DNA of 64,000 nucleotides from Actinoplanes solisilvae. GTDB taxonomy: Bacteria; Actinomycetota; Actinomycetes; Mycobacteriales; Micromonosporaceae. Shown here piece after piece: positions 8,423 to 16,687 of this stretch. The position numbers and the translations under genes were made by a program. Positions within the stretch are counted from its first letter, which is position 1; each line of letters begins with the position of its first letter. The stretch covers positions 36,409-100,408 of the forward strand of contig NZ_RJAC01000026.1 of NCBI RefSeq assembly GCF_003999975.1, in the 5' to 3' direction. The notes under the pieces are model-generated. The model made no database searches and was not told the DNA's origin. It was given only the letters and a program-made list of their open reading frames with translations.

Positions 8423-8746
8423 TCAGGCGGCCGGTTCGAGAACCTTTTCGTTCCCGGCCGGGCGGCGGCCGGCCACCCAGCGCTCGAAGATCAGCGTCGT
8501 GAACGGCGGGATGGCCGCGGACAGGCCGACCAACACGCGCAGAACCGACCAACGCTCCTTGAAGCCCAGCCACAGAACAGAGACGACGTACGTCACGAAG
8601 AGCGCGCCGTGAATCGGGCCGAAGATCGAAACGCCCAGGTCGGTGACCTCGGCGACCCGCTTGAGGTACATGCCGACGAGCAGGCCCGCCCACGAGAACG
8701 CCTCGGCCACAGCCGTGATGCGGAAGATGCGGTACGGCTGCGACAC
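8423..8746 (-). CDS. DUF3817 family integral membrane protein
   Basis: 107 residues from GTG (VSQPYRIFRITAVAEAFSW), chosen because a GGGAG ribosome site precedes it and the DUF3817 similarity begins there; a 30-codon upstream extension has none. Three membrane segments are visible (AVAEAFSWAGLLVGMYL, IHGALFVTYVVSVLWLG, VLVGLSAAIPPFTTLIF). The central FGPIHGALF is a hallmark of this actinobacterial family, whose function is unknown. It is transcribed alone between two hairpins. Confidence 0.88.
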   Translation of the reverse strand: MSQPYRIFRITAVAEAFSWAGLLVGMYLKRVAEVTDLGVSIFGPIHGALFVTYVVSVLWLGFKERWSVLRVLVGLSAAIPPFTTLIFERWVAGRRPAGNEKVLEPAA

Positions 8747-8815
8747 GGTGCTGCTCCCTGATCCGTTGGACTCGACGGCGTCCGATCGTATTCGGTCGTC
8801 CTGAGAACAGGCGAA

Positions 8816-8844
8816 CGCCGGGGGTGACCTGGTCACCCCCGGCG
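8816..8844. terminator. Strong 13-bp hairpin between the propeller gene and the DUF3817 gene
   Basis: CGCCGGGGGTGAC and GTCACCCCCGGCG pair perfectly around a three-base loop, 13 bases past the stop codon of the minus-strand propeller gene. There is no T-run. It likely ends that transcript before the DUF3817 promoter. Confidence 0.65.
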
Positions 8845-8857
8845 CTGTCGATCACCG

Positions 8858-9955
8858 TCAGCGGAACGCCGACGAGTTCACCTGGACCACCTTCCCGGCC
8901 GCCTTGACGCCGAACATGCCGGCGAGGCTTCCCGAGGTCGAGTAGAGCTTGCCGTCCTTGAAATCGATGCCGGTCGGCGTGGCCACGGCGGCGTGCGTGA
9001 CCTTGCCGTGGTCGATGCGGGTCAACCGGCCGATCTTGGACGGGTCGAGGTTCGCCGGCGGCGGGCCGGCGGGCAGGCCGAACAGCACCTCGGAGGCGAA
9101 GATCGTGCCGTGGTCGCTGACCGCGACACCGGTGAGCGAGGTGAAACCGGTCCACTTGTGCTGCACCTTGCCGCTGCGGCCGTCCAGCTTGTAGATCACC
9201 GAAGCGCCCGGCTTCTCGGCGCCGAGGGTCGAGACATAGACGCTGTTGCCGCGGGCGAAGACGCCGGTCGGCACCGGGTCGCAGCCGACCGTGCCCGGGT
9301 TGGCCTGAGCACCCTTGGCCAGACATTCCTTCGTACGCGGGTTCGACGGCACGAAGAAGGTCGACACCTTGCCGGTGTGCGGGTCGACCCGCAGCACGTC
9401 GTTCGCCCCGCCGTCGGCGACCAGAAGGCCCCATTTCGTGGCGATCATGCTGAACGGGTTGGAAAGCGCGTCGAACGGCTTTCCGGCCGCGTCGAACTGC
9501 TTCTGACCGTCCGGATTGTGTTTCAGCTCATACTTTTCCAGGTTGGCCAGAACGCGAATGTTCTTACCATTCCAGTCGGCCACGATGAGCGATGACGGTG
9601 GATATTTCGAGGGCGGCGTCGGGCCCATCTCGTTCGGCCCGCCCCGCACCGCGAAGATCTTTCCGCCCCAGGCCGCGACGCCCGCCACGCCGGGAATCCC
9701 GGAGATCAAGGTGGTCTTCGCACCGGTTTTCAGATTGATCGCGGTGACCTTGCCACTGCCCGATTCGGCGACCAGAGCAGCATGCGAGTTCAGCACGTCC
9801 AGGCCGAACGGGCCCTCCAGCTTGTCGGCGACGGTCCTGATCGCGGGCGTGTCGCCGCGGTGGGCAGCGCCGGCGAAGGCCGGGACGCCCGCGACCACCG
9901 TGAGTGCGCCCGCCCCCGCGGCCGCAACCATTTTGAAGGCTAACGTGAATCTCAT
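8858..9955 (-). CDS. Secreted ScyD/ScyE-family beta-propeller protein
   Basis: 365 residues from ATG with a GGGGGGACAGG stretch just upstream. Residues 1-29 are a signal peptide (ending PAFAGAA). The mature part is a repeated NHL/SMP-30-like propeller: LEGPFGLDVLNSHAALVAESG, SNPFSMIATKWGLLVADGGANDVLRVD and TSLTGVAVSDHGTIFASEV style blades. This fits the ScyD/ScyE family, named after cyanobacterial scytonemin-cluster proteins; many actinobacterial members have no known substrate. No pathway genes are adjacent, so only an extracellular propeller role can be stated. It is followed by a strong hairpin. Confidence 0.82.
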   Translation of the reverse strand: MRFTLAFKMVAAAGAGALTVVAGVPAFAGAAHRGDTPAIRTVADKLEGPFGLDVLNSHAALVAESGSGKVTAINLKTGAKTTLISGIPGVAGVAAWGGKIFAVRGGPNEMGPTPPSKYPPSSLIVADWNGKNIRVLANLEKYELKHNPDGQKQFDAAGKPFDALSNPFSMIATKWGLLVADGGANDVLRVDPHTGKVSTFFVPSNPRTKECLAKGAQANPGTVGCDPVPTGVFARGNSVYVSTLGAEKPGASVIYKLDGRSGKVQHKWTGFTSLTGVAVSDHGTIFASEVLFGLPAGPPPANLDPSKIGRLTRIDHGKVTHAAVATPTGIDFKDGKLYSTSGSLAGMFGVKAAGKVVQVNSSAFR

Positions 9956-10125
9956 CCTGTCCCCCCGACAGAAACGTTGGTCGGCTCTTTCCCGCCTCCC
10001 CGAAGCGAGATCCCCAATAAGCCGAAGAGGTGTCAGCAATCCCCAACCTAGGTAATGCGATGAGGGGGCGGCAACCATCCTTTCGGCCAGCGCATCCAGA
10101 AATCGGCCGCCCAATTAAGGGACCA

Positions 10126-10139
10126 TTACGGGCCCGTAA
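10126..10139. promoter_or_regulatory. 14-bp perfect palindrome in a divergent intergenic region
   Basis: TTACGGGCCCGTAA lies 70 bases before the plus-strand hypothetical gene and 170 bases before the divergent propeller gene. Perfect symmetry and an AT-flanked setting suggest a dimeric repressor site. No regulator gene is next to it. Confidence 0.4.
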
Positions 10140-10209
10140 ACAATGATCAATTACGGTCGAGTGTGCCATCTTTGCGCGCAGACGTGAGGGCGGTTCTACA
10201 GTCGAGGGC

Positions 10210-10644
10210 ATGGAGTTGCGGTGGTGGTCGATCGAGGTCCTCGACGGGCCCCGCGGCACCGCGCGCGCCTGGAGCGACTCGCTCGGCAACGCGCTCACCG
10301 AGGCGGCGGTCACCCACGGGGCCTACCGCTGGGAGCGGCACACCCACACGTGGGGTGTCCTGTTCGAGATCGCTTTCCGCACCGACGAGGCGTGGGAGGC
10401 CTTCCGGGGCCTGCCGGTGGTGACCGCGGCGCTCGACGCGGTGCCCGATCCGGCCTACGGATTCTTCGTCTACCAGGGGCGCGGCGGCAGCGGCGGGAAG
10501 ACCCATCCACGCCGGCCGCACCCGATCGCCGGCGGCGGCTCGGCCGAGGTCCCGATCCCCGACGTCCGCGAGTTCATCCTGCTCGGCGGTTCCGGCGCCT
10601 GGGAGCCCGATACCACCCCCGCCTGGGTGCGCCAGCCTTCCTGA
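10210..10644 (+). CDS. Conserved hypothetical protein, 144 residues
   Basis: Not recognised as a named family. The first 90 or so residues (MELRWWSIEVLDGPRGTARAW, WGVLFEIAFRTDEAWEAFRGL, DPAYGFFVYQGRGG) look like a compact alpha/beta domain rich in Trp and Tyr; the rest is Gly/Pro-rich and ends PAWVRQPS. There is no signal peptide or membrane segment, so it is probably cytoplasmic. Codon use matches its neighbours, which supports a real gene. The stop codon overlaps the first unit of a 16-bp tandem repeat. Confidence 0.7.
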   Translation: MELRWWSIEVLDGPRGTARAWSDSLGNALTEAAVTHGAYRWERHTHTWGVLFEIAFRTDEAWEAFRGLPVVTAALDAVPDPAYGFFVYQGRGGSGGKTHPRRPHPIAGGGSAEVPIPDVREFILLGGSGAWEPDTTPAWVRQPS

Positions 10645-10706
10645 TCACCGCCCGGCCCGATCACCGCCCGGCCCGATCACCGCCCGGCCCGATCACCGCC
10701 CGGCCT
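10643..10706. repeat. Four tandem copies of a 16-bp unit
   Basis: GATCACCGCCCGGCCC is repeated four times head to tail (the last copy differs in its final base). It spans the end of the plus-strand hypothetical gene and the last codons of the facing beta-lactamase-fold gene, so part of it is coding. Confidence 0.95.
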
Positions 10707-11469
10707 GGTCGCCGCCCGTGCTCGTGTCAGGGCCGCTCTCGGCGCTCGGGCCACTTCCCGCGTCGGGCCCGCTTTCACCGGCGCCGGCGCCCGGCAGGCT
10801 CCGGGCGTACGCCCGGAAGCTCTCCACCGCCCGCCCCGAAACCGCGCGCCCGTGCCCGAAGACGGCGTGCTCGAACTCGTAGCCGGCCAGCTTGGCCAAG
10901 CTGCGCGACTGCTCCGCCGGATCGACCGACGCCTGGGTCGGCCCCGAGGTGACCTTGCCGTCGCGCGTGCTCGACGCAGTGTCGCCCGCGAAGAGCACCC
11001 CGCCGTCGCGGTCGAGCAGGAAAGAAACGTGTCCTCGCGTGTGCCCCGGGGTGTGCACGGCCGTGAAACCGGGCAGCGGCGTCGACTCGGCCCCCGTGAT
11101 CACCTTGTCGAGCTTGGTCGGCTCGGGCCGCCCGATGAGCCGTACCGCGAATTTGGCCAGGCCTTTCGGCTCGACCGGCTCGTTCACGCCGGTGATGCCC
11201 ATCGCGTCGGCCGCGTGCGCGAAAACCCGGGCCCCCGAACGCCGGCGCACGTCGGCCACGTTGCCGATGTGATCGAAGTGGTTGTGGGTCAGCAGCACGG
11301 CGGTCACGTCGCCGATCTGTTTGCCGAGGTCACGCAGGGCCCGGTCGATCCGCTTGGCGTTGCGGGGCAGGCCGGTGTCGACGAGGACCACCCCATCGTC
11401 CGTCACGACCAGGTGCATGTTGACGAACCCCAGGCTGAGTTCGAAGACGCCGTCCACCACTTCGCGCAC
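10693..11469 (-). CDS. Metallo-beta-lactamase-fold hydrolase
   Basis: 258 residues from GTG (VREVVDGVFELSLGFVNMHLV). The zinc motif HxHxDH is present as H62-N-H64-F-D66-H67, followed by the HTPGHTRGH histidine and the AGDT aspartate block, then FGHGR. This is the general glyoxalase II/MBL hydrolase fold in the cytoplasm; the substrate cannot be told. The last 30 residues are a Gly/Ser/Pro/Glu low-complexity tail (SGPDAGSGPSAESGPD) that ends inside the 16-bp tandem repeat, so the tail length may vary between strains. A much longer upstream reading lies over the divergent gene and is rejected. Confidence 0.88.
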   Translation of the reverse strand: MREVVDGVFELSLGFVNMHLVVTDDGVVLVDTGLPRNAKRIDRALRDLGKQIGDVTAVLLTHNHFDHIGNVADVRRRSGARVFAHAADAMGITGVNEPVEPKGLAKFAVRLIGRPEPTKLDKVITGAESTPLPGFTAVHTPGHTRGHVSFLLDRDGGVLFAGDTASSTRDGKVTSGPTQASVDPAEQSRSLAKLAGYEFEHAVFGHGRAVSGRAVESFRAYARSLPGAGAGESGPDAGSGPSAESGPDTSTGGDQAGR

Positions 11470-11553
11470 GGGCTCATTCTGCCAGTCCGCCTTCCCGGGC
11501 GAACTTTCCGTATAACTGCACCATTGGGGTTTTTGCCCGTTTACCCTCCCCGC

Positions 11554-12282
11554 ATGGATCGTAGAACTTTGCTGGTCGCGGGCGGGGCGGCTGCCGTCCT
11601 CGGCCTGACCGGGACCCCCGCGCGTGCCGCCGCCCGCCTGCCGATCTTCGAGTGGGCCCGCCCCGGTGGCTTCTTCTTCCCGGGCGAGGGCGTGCTCGAC
11701 CCGCCACCGCTCGCCGTCTACGACGACAACACCGGTTTCGCCGACGCCACCGCGAGCCTGCCCCTGCGCCCCCGCCGGGTCGAATCGCTGCGCGCCCACG
11801 CCGAGGCCGTGCTGTCCGACCCGCGCAACACTCGGCGCGACCCCGACAAGCCGGCCCGTGACCGACCCCAAGACCTTCTGCGCGTACGCCGTGAGGACGG
11901 CACCTATGTCACCGCGGAGCTCGACGCCTGGGGTGACTGCGACCCCGATCACGCCTTCCCGGCCGCGCTCCACAGGCTGGCCGACGACGTCCAGGACGTG
12001 CGGCGGACGATCCTGCGCGGCGGCGAGCCCTGGCGACCCAGTGCCGTGCTGCTGGCCGCCGTACGCCTCGACTTCGAACCCGACGACGCGCGCCCCTGGC
12101 CCGCCGGCGTGCCCAAGCCGGACACCAGCCGCCTCTACGCCGAGCGCCGCCTGCGGGGCGAGCAGGCTCGGACCGTACGCCGGAAAATGCCTTTGACCGG
12201 GGAAAAGGTGTGGCCCGGCTATCGGCTGACGCCCGCGGAGTACACGGCGGCGACGTGGCGGCACCTTCTGCCGCACGAGTGA
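11554..12282 (+). CDS. Exported protein of unknown function with Tat-like signal
   Basis: 242 residues from ATG. The N-terminus MDRRTLLVAGGAAAVLGLTG has the twin arginine and hydrophobic core of a Tat signal, with cleavage near ARAAA. The mature part contains FEWARPGGFFFPGEGVLD and WPGYRLTPAEYTAATWRHL and is rich in Asp, Arg and Pro. I do not recognise a family. It is divergent from the MBL hydrolase gene across about 85 bases. The position of the signal suggests a folded exported protein; any cofactor is unknown. Confidence 0.72.
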   Translation: MDRRTLLVAGGAAAVLGLTGTPARAAARLPIFEWARPGGFFFPGEGVLDPPPLAVYDDNTGFADATASLPLRPRRVESLRAHAEAVLSDPRNTRRDPDKPARDRPQDLLRVRREDGTYVTAELDAWGDCDPDHAFPAALHRLADDVQDVRRTILRGGEPWRPSAVLLAAVRLDFEPDDARPWPAGVPKPDTSRLYAERRLRGEQARTVRRKMPLTGEKVWPGYRLTPAEYTAATWRHLLPHE

Positions 12283-12680
12283 TCACCATCGGCGGCCCGC
12301 GACATTTGCGGGTTGTGCAGGGCCTACCTTGAGCCGCGCTCAGCCGGAGGCCAGTCCCCGGTTCTCCACCGCCCTGAACAATCCCCATCAACCGAATCGG
12401 TAGAAGAATCAGCCGGAGAGTAGGCGTGGATCACCACCGGGTGCGGTACTGTCCGTGCCCGGCGCCGGTGCGCCGATCACGTCGTATCCACACTGGACGC
12501 TGGGGTCCACCGAGGTGAGGATGGTCGCGCGTGGCTGGGAAGTCGTCCAGGCTGGACAGGGACGTGTTTGCCGTGGTGACGTTGACCCGGGGGCGTTTCG
12601 ACGGGCCGGGGAGCAGGCGATACTGTGCCGTCGGGCGCGAGCTCTAGCACGGGCACTCAGACTTCGATGATAAGAGCGAA
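12283..12680. other. 398-base intergenic region without a recognisable gene
   Basis: Nothing convincing on either strand: short open frames here are Arg/Pro/Gly-rich and lack start signals. It must hold the promoter of the XRE regulator. No hairpin or repeat stands out. Confidence 0.4.
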
Positions 12681-13556
12681 ATGATCGGGCGTGGGGACAG
12701 CGGCGGCTCGACCGTGCGCCGCTTGCAGCTCGGCGGACGCCTGCGCGAGCTGCGCCTGAAGGCGGGCGTGAGCCGTGAGGCCGCCGGCTACCGCATCCGC
12801 GCGTCCGAATCCAAGATCAGCCGGATGGAGCTGGGCCGCGTCGGTTTCAAGGCGCGCGACGTCTCCGACCTGCTGGTCCTCTACGGCGTCGACGACCCCG
12901 AGGAGCACGACCGCCTCCTCGAGCTGACCAAGGCGGCCAACTCGCCGAGCTGGTGGCACACGTACGGCGATGTGCTCGAGAGCTGGTTCCACAGCTACCT
13001 CGACCTCGAGCAGGCGGCCGAGCTGATCCGCACGTACGAGATCCAGTTCGTGCCCGGACTGCTGCAGACCGAGGCGTACGCGAGTGCGGTGATCCGTCTG
13101 TCGCACAACGACCCCGACCGGCACGAGATCGAACGCCTCGCCAAGCTGCGCATGACCCGCAAGGAACTGCTGACCCGCCCCGACTCCCCCACGTTCTGGG
13201 CGGTGCTCGACGAGGCCGTGCTGCGGCGCCTGATCGGCGGGCGTGACGTGCTGCGCGAACAGATCGTGGCGTTGCTCGACGCGTGCGAGAACCCGAACAT
13301 CCGCCTGCAGGTGATCCCGTTCGACTCGGGTGGGCACGCGGCGGCCGGCGGGGCCTTCAGCATCCTGCGGTTCCCGCACGAGGAACTCGACGACGTCGTC
13401 TACATCGAGCACCTCACCAGCGCCCTCTACCTCGACAAACCCGACGAGGTGGACGCCTACGCGGCGGCGTTCGGGCGGCTCATCATCGAGGCCGCACCCC
13501 CGGCGCGCACCCCCGACATATTGAAGGCCGTGCTCGTCGACCTGGACGGTACTTAA
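12681..13556 (+). CDS. XRE-family regulator with DUF5753 domain
   Basis: 291 residues from ATG. The helix-turn-helix lies at about residues 15-70 (RLQLGGRLRELRLKAGVSRE, then SESKISRMELGRVGFK). The rest is DUF5753, marked by the PGLLQTEAYA block and RLQVIPFDSGGHAA. Such regulators occur in dozens of paralogues in Streptomyces and Micromonosporaceae, often next to a DUF397 gene; here no DUF397 gene follows. Instead a DUF574-type methyltransferase gene begins 53 bases downstream and may be co-transcribed. Target genes are unknown. Confidence 0.9.
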   Translation: MIGRGDSGGSTVRRLQLGGRLRELRLKAGVSREAAGYRIRASESKISRMELGRVGFKARDVSDLLVLYGVDDPEEHDRLLELTKAANSPSWWHTYGDVLESWFHSYLDLEQAAELIRTYEIQFVPGLLQTEAYASAVIRLSHNDPDRHEIERLAKLRMTRKELLTRPDSPTFWAVLDEAVLRRLIGGRDVLREQIVALLDACENPNIRLQVIPFDSGGHAAAGGAFSILRFPHEELDDVVYIEHLTSALYLDKPDEVDAYAAAFGRLIIEAAPPARTPDILKAVLVDLDGT

Positions 13557-13609
13557 ATATCCACAATGGGGTGTTGCGCCGACCTCCCCGGGCCAGTAGA
13601 AACTTCCCC

Positions 13610-14401
13610 ATGACGGACCAAGAGGCCCCCGCCGAACTGCAGCCCGACGTGCCGCACGCGGCACGCATGTGGAACTACTGGATGGGCGGCAAGGACAACT
13701 TCGCCGCCGACCGTGCCGCCGGTGACGCCGTGGCCCAGGTCTACCCCGAGATCGTGGTGATGGCGCGCCAGTCGCGCAAGTTCCTCATCCGGGTGGTCCG
13801 TCATCTCACGGCCGAGCTGGGCGTCCGCCAGTTCCTCGACATCGGCACCGGCCTGCCCACCATGCAGAACACGCACGAGGTAGCCCAGGGCATCGCCCCC
13901 GACTCGCGCATCGTCTACGTCGACAACGACCCGATGGTGCTGGCCTACGCGCGGGCCCTGCTGGTCGGCACGACGACCGAGGGCGTCACGACGTACGTCC
14001 ACGCCGACTACCACGACCCCGAGAAGATCCTCGCCGAGGCGGTCGAGGCGCTCAACTTCGACGAGCCGATCGCGGTCATGTTCATGGGCGTGATGGGCTA
14101 CGAGCCCGACCTCGCGGTCATCCGCTCGATCGTCGACACCGTGATGGCCCGCGTGCCGTCGGGCAGCTACCTGGTCTTCTGGGACGGCACCGACACTTCC
14201 CAGGCGGTCGTCGAGGGCGCCCAGAAGCTGGCCGACAGCGGCGGCGTGCCCTACATGCTGCGCAGCCCCGCCGAGCTGGCGACGGTCTTCGAGGGCCTGG
14301 AACTGGTCGAGCCCGGCCTGACCCAGATCAGCTCGTGGCGCCCCGACGGCGACGGCATCGAGTCCATCGAGGCCTACGGCGCGGTCGGCCGCAAGCCCTA
14401 A
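13610..14401 (+). CDS. SAM-dependent methyltransferase, DUF574/Methyltransf_19 family
   Basis: 263 residues from ATG. The family signature is clear: HAARMWNYWMGGKDNFAADR near the start, the SAM-binding FLDIGTGLPTMQNTHEVAQ (residues about 81-99), VYVDNDPMVLAYARALL, HADYHDP, and ISSWRPDG near the end. The family is abundant in actinomycetes but has no defined substrate. It follows the XRE regulator on the same strand and is followed by a hairpin terminator, consistent with a two-gene unit. Confidence 0.93.
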   Translation: MTDQEAPAELQPDVPHAARMWNYWMGGKDNFAADRAAGDAVAQVYPEIVVMARQSRKFLIRVVRHLTAELGVRQFLDIGTGLPTMQNTHEVAQGIAPDSRIVYVDNDPMVLAYARALLVGTTTEGVTTYVHADYHDPEKILAEAVEALNFDEPIAVMFMGVMGYEPDLAVIRSIVDTVMARVPSGSYLVFWDGTDTSQAVVEGAQKLADSGGVPYMLRSPAELATVFEGLELVEPGLTQISSWRPDGDGIESIEAYGAVGRKP

Positions 14402-14420
14402 CCACACCCGGACACGGAAC

Positions 14421-14453
14421 GGTCGGTCGCCCCTCCCCCGAGGGCGACCGGCC
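14421..14453 (+). terminator. 12-bp hairpin after the DUF574 methyltransferase gene
   Basis: GGTCGGTCGCCC pairs with GGGCGACCGGCC (one G-U pair) around a nine-base loop and is followed by GTTTCCGTCT. It lies 20 bases past the stop codon. A pyrimidine-rich tract without genes fills the next 110 bases. Confidence 0.7.
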
Positions 14454-14571
14454 GTTTCCGTCTCCGCCGGCGTCCGGGTATTCCCTCGCCCGAGAAGCCG
14501 CTGCTCCGCGCCCCTTGTGCTCCCTCCCGCTACCGCCCCTCCGCGCCCCTTCAAGCCTCCCGCTCATTCCC

Positions 14572-15201
14572 TCACTCCCCCGTACCCGGCTTTCCTTGAG
14601 CGCGGTGAACGGCGGCGACGGCCAGGACCCCGAAGGCGTTGGCAGCCCAGTGAACGGCGAACGGGACCAGCAGGCCACCGCCGGCCCGGCACAGCACGGC
14701 CAGGACAAATCCGGCGGCCGCGGTGAAGACGACCGTGCCGATCACCACGACGGGGCGCTCGCGCTGGTGCGGGAGGTGCCAGAGGCCGAAGAGGACCGCT
14801 GTCCCGCCGGTGGCCCAGGCCGGACCCGCGTCGGCGGCGATCGCGGCCCAGAGCACACCACGGAACGCGACCTCCTCGAACGTGACCGTCGCCAGCGGAA
14901 TGTCGATCAGCGCCGTGCGCCACGGGCGGGGTGATGGGGTGGCCGTGCGCCGGGTTCGAGGGAACGTCAGGACCAGGGCGTAGAACGCAGCCAGTGTGAG
15001 GACGCCTCCCAGGGCGTACAGGATGGTGGTCGTTGTGGGTGGGGTCAGGCCGATCTCGGAGACGGCCAGGCCGGCCGCCCACGCAAGGAGTAACAGCGCG
15101 GCGGCGGCGAGCGGGCCGGTGATCGGCTGGGCGGTGCGGGGGCCGCGATAGTTCCACAGGCGCACGCCGACGAGCGCGAGAACGACCGCGGCCGTCAGCA
15201 T
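14572..15201 (-). CDS. CPBP (CAAX/Abi) intramembrane metalloprotease
   Basis: 209 residues from ATG with a GGAGGAG ribosome site. Six or so membrane segments. Family motifs are present: E109-E110-V-A-F-R114 (EExxxR), H142 in FGLWHLPH, and H184 in FAVHWAAN, the residues that form the active site in Rce1-type proteases. Bacterial CPBP proteins act in the membrane, in some cases in peptide maturation or self-immunity, but no peptide gene is adjacent. It is downstream of a methyltransferase gene on the same strand with 38 bases between. Confidence 0.9.
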   Translation of the reverse strand: MLTAAVVLALVGVRLWNYRGPRTAQPITGPLAAAALLLLAWAAGLAVSEIGLTPPTTTTILYALGGVLTLAAFYALVLTFPRTRRTATPSPRPWRTALIDIPLATVTFEEVAFRGVLWAAIAADAGPAWATGGTAVLFGLWHLPHQRERPVVVIGTVVFTAAAGFVLAVLCRAGGGLLVPFAVHWAANAFGVLAVAAVHRAQGKPGTGE

Positions 15202-15239
15202 CGCGCTCCTCCCCCGATGGATCCGCAGCGCGGGCTTTG

Positions 15240-15989
15240 TCAGGGGGCCTCGGGGCGCAGGACGAGGGTGGCGAAGCCGAGGATGTTCCGGTAGCCGCTC
15301 AGCCAATGCGTGCGATGTGTGCGGGCGACGACGGCTGCCTCGGGCGCGTCGGGGTGGCCGGGGTTGTCGAGGGCCCATTCGAGCAGGGAGCCGGTCCAGG
15401 ACCACTCGTAGTCGTCCCACTCGGCGGCGTCGCTCACGTGGGCGTAGATCGGATGCCAGCCGGCCGCGGCGGCGGTGTCGATCAAGGATGGCAGGTCGTC
15501 GTAGTCGGTGGGTTTGGCGTCGAGGGCGGCCAGCGCCGCCGGAGTGGGCGGTGATTCCCAGAAGCGTTCGCCGACGATCAGGATGCCGTGGGCGTTGACG
15601 TGCCGGCCGGCGAGCTCGAGCGTCTCGATGAACCCACCCAGGACGTGGGTTGAACCGACGCAGAGCACCAGGTCGTAGTCGCCGTCGGGCACGTAGGTGC
15701 GGGCGTCGCGTTCGTGCAGGGTCAGGCGGTCGGCGAGGTCACGCAGGGTCGCGGCCGCCTCGGCCCGTTCCAGGGCGTAGGGGCTGAGGTCCACCCCGTC
15801 GGCCTGACCGTCGGGGCTGTGGGCCAGCGCCTGCATCGCCCAGGCGGCCTGTCCACAGCCCAGGTCGAGGATGCGGGCGGCGGGGCCGCGGGCCGCGCGG
15901 CGCAGCAGCTTGTTCACGTTGACACCCGCGACGGGGGCGGCGATCGGGTGATGAGCGTGCGCGATCGCGCTGACACGTTGACGGTCCAC
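15240..15989 (-). CDS. Class I SAM-dependent methyltransferase
   Basis: 249 residues from GTG. Motif I is ARILDLGCGQAAWAMQAL (residues about 38-55); VDLSPYALERA and DYDLVLCVGSTHVLGGF give the remaining Rossmann core. The C-terminal half, with WDDYEWSWTGSLLEWA and LSGYRNILGF, is typical of small-molecule methyltransferases of unknown substrate. The gene is divergent from the TetR regulator and shares its 62-base promoter region, so it is a plausible target of it. GTG codon 5 to 6 residues further in is an alternative start. Confidence 0.85.
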   Translation of the reverse strand: MDRQRVSAIAHAHHPIAAPVAGVNVNKLLRRAARGPAARILDLGCGQAAWAMQALAHSPDGQADGVDLSPYALERAEAAATLRDLADRLTLHERDARTYVPDGDYDLVLCVGSTHVLGGFIETLELAGRHVNAHGILIVGERFWESPPTPAALAALDAKPTDYDDLPSLIDTAAAAGWHPIYAHVSDAAEWDDYEWSWTGSLLEWALDNPGHPDAPEAAVVARTHRTHWLSGYRNILGFATLVLRPEAP

Positions 15990-16021
15990 GTGTTCCAGTC
16001 AACACGACATCTATATTTACG

Positions 16022-16035
16022 AACGGTCGGTCGTT
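16022..16035. promoter_or_regulatory. Candidate TetR operator
   Basis: AACGGTCGGTCGTT is an imperfect palindrome (five of seven half-site positions match) 16 bases before the TetR gene start and within the promoter shared with the divergent methyltransferase gene. The ACGRYCG-like core is usual for TetR sites. Confidence 0.4.
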
Positions 16036-16051
16036 TTGTAGGGTCGGGGGC

Positions 16052-16687
16052 ATGGCGCCCGACGGCAGGTTGATGCGAGGTGAGCGAACGCGCACCGCCG
16101 TGCTCGATCAGGCCCTGCTGCTGACCACCGTGGCCGGGCTCGACGGGCTGTCCCTCGGCCAGGTCGCCGATGCCCTCGGGGTCAGCAAATCGGGGCTGTT
16201 CGCGCACTGGCGGTCGAAGGAAGCGCTTCAACTGGCGGTGATCGACCATGCCCGCGCGCAATGGATCGACCAGGTAATCACTCCTTCCCTGGAAGCACCG
16301 CGCGGCCTGCGCCGACTGTGGGCGGCGCACCAGCGGCGGCTCGAGTTCTACGAGGCCGAAGTGCTGCCCGGCGGCTGCTTCTTCGCGAACGCGCATTTCG
16401 AGTTCAACGCCCGCCCGGGTGTCGTGCGCGAGCGCCTCGCCGTCGAGCTGGCCGACTGGATGGGCTTCCTGACCGGCCTGGCCACCGACGCCGTGGCCAA
16501 CGGCGAGCTGATCCCGGGCACCGACCCGGGCGGCATCGCGTACGTGACCGAGTCTTTCGGGGTGTGCGCGGTGATGCAGGCGCCGGTGCTCGGCGCCGGC
16601 GAGACGTTCCGGCACGCCCGCCGAGCTCTGCTCGATCATCTTCGAGCTGTGTCCACCGACCCGACGATCCTTCCGGAGCAACCATGA
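16052..16687 (+). CDS. TetR/AcrR-family transcriptional regulator
   Basis: 211 residues from ATG. The N-terminal helix-turn-helix is clear: LSLGQVADALGVSKSGLFAHW with SKEALQLAVIDHA. The C-terminal ligand domain has the AEVLPGGCFFANAHFEFNARPG segment found in one TetR subfamily (TetR_C with a GGCF motif). It overlaps the next gene, a thioesterase, by four bases (ATGA), so they form an operon. It probably represses itself, the thioesterase and perhaps the divergent methyltransferase. The ligand could be an acyl-CoA, an inference from the thioesterase. Confidence 0.92.
   Translation: MAPDGRLMRGERTRTAVLDQALLLTTVAGLDGLSLGQVADALGVSKSGLFAHWRSKEALQLAVIDHARAQWIDQVITPSLEAPRGLRRLWAAHQRRLEFYEAEVLPGGCFFANAHFEFNARPGVVRERLAVELADWMGFLTGLATDAVANGELIPGTDPGGIAYVTESFGVCAVMQAPVLGAGETFRHARRALLDHLRAVSTDPTILPEQP

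Noticed and set aside
12455..12670. 71-codon ORF upstream of the XRE regulator
   Set aside because: No motif, weak start, and unusual composition; not separable from chance.
14500..14571. Pyrimidine-rich tract as a functional element
   Set aside because: Only a compositional run between two genes; no structure or motif found.
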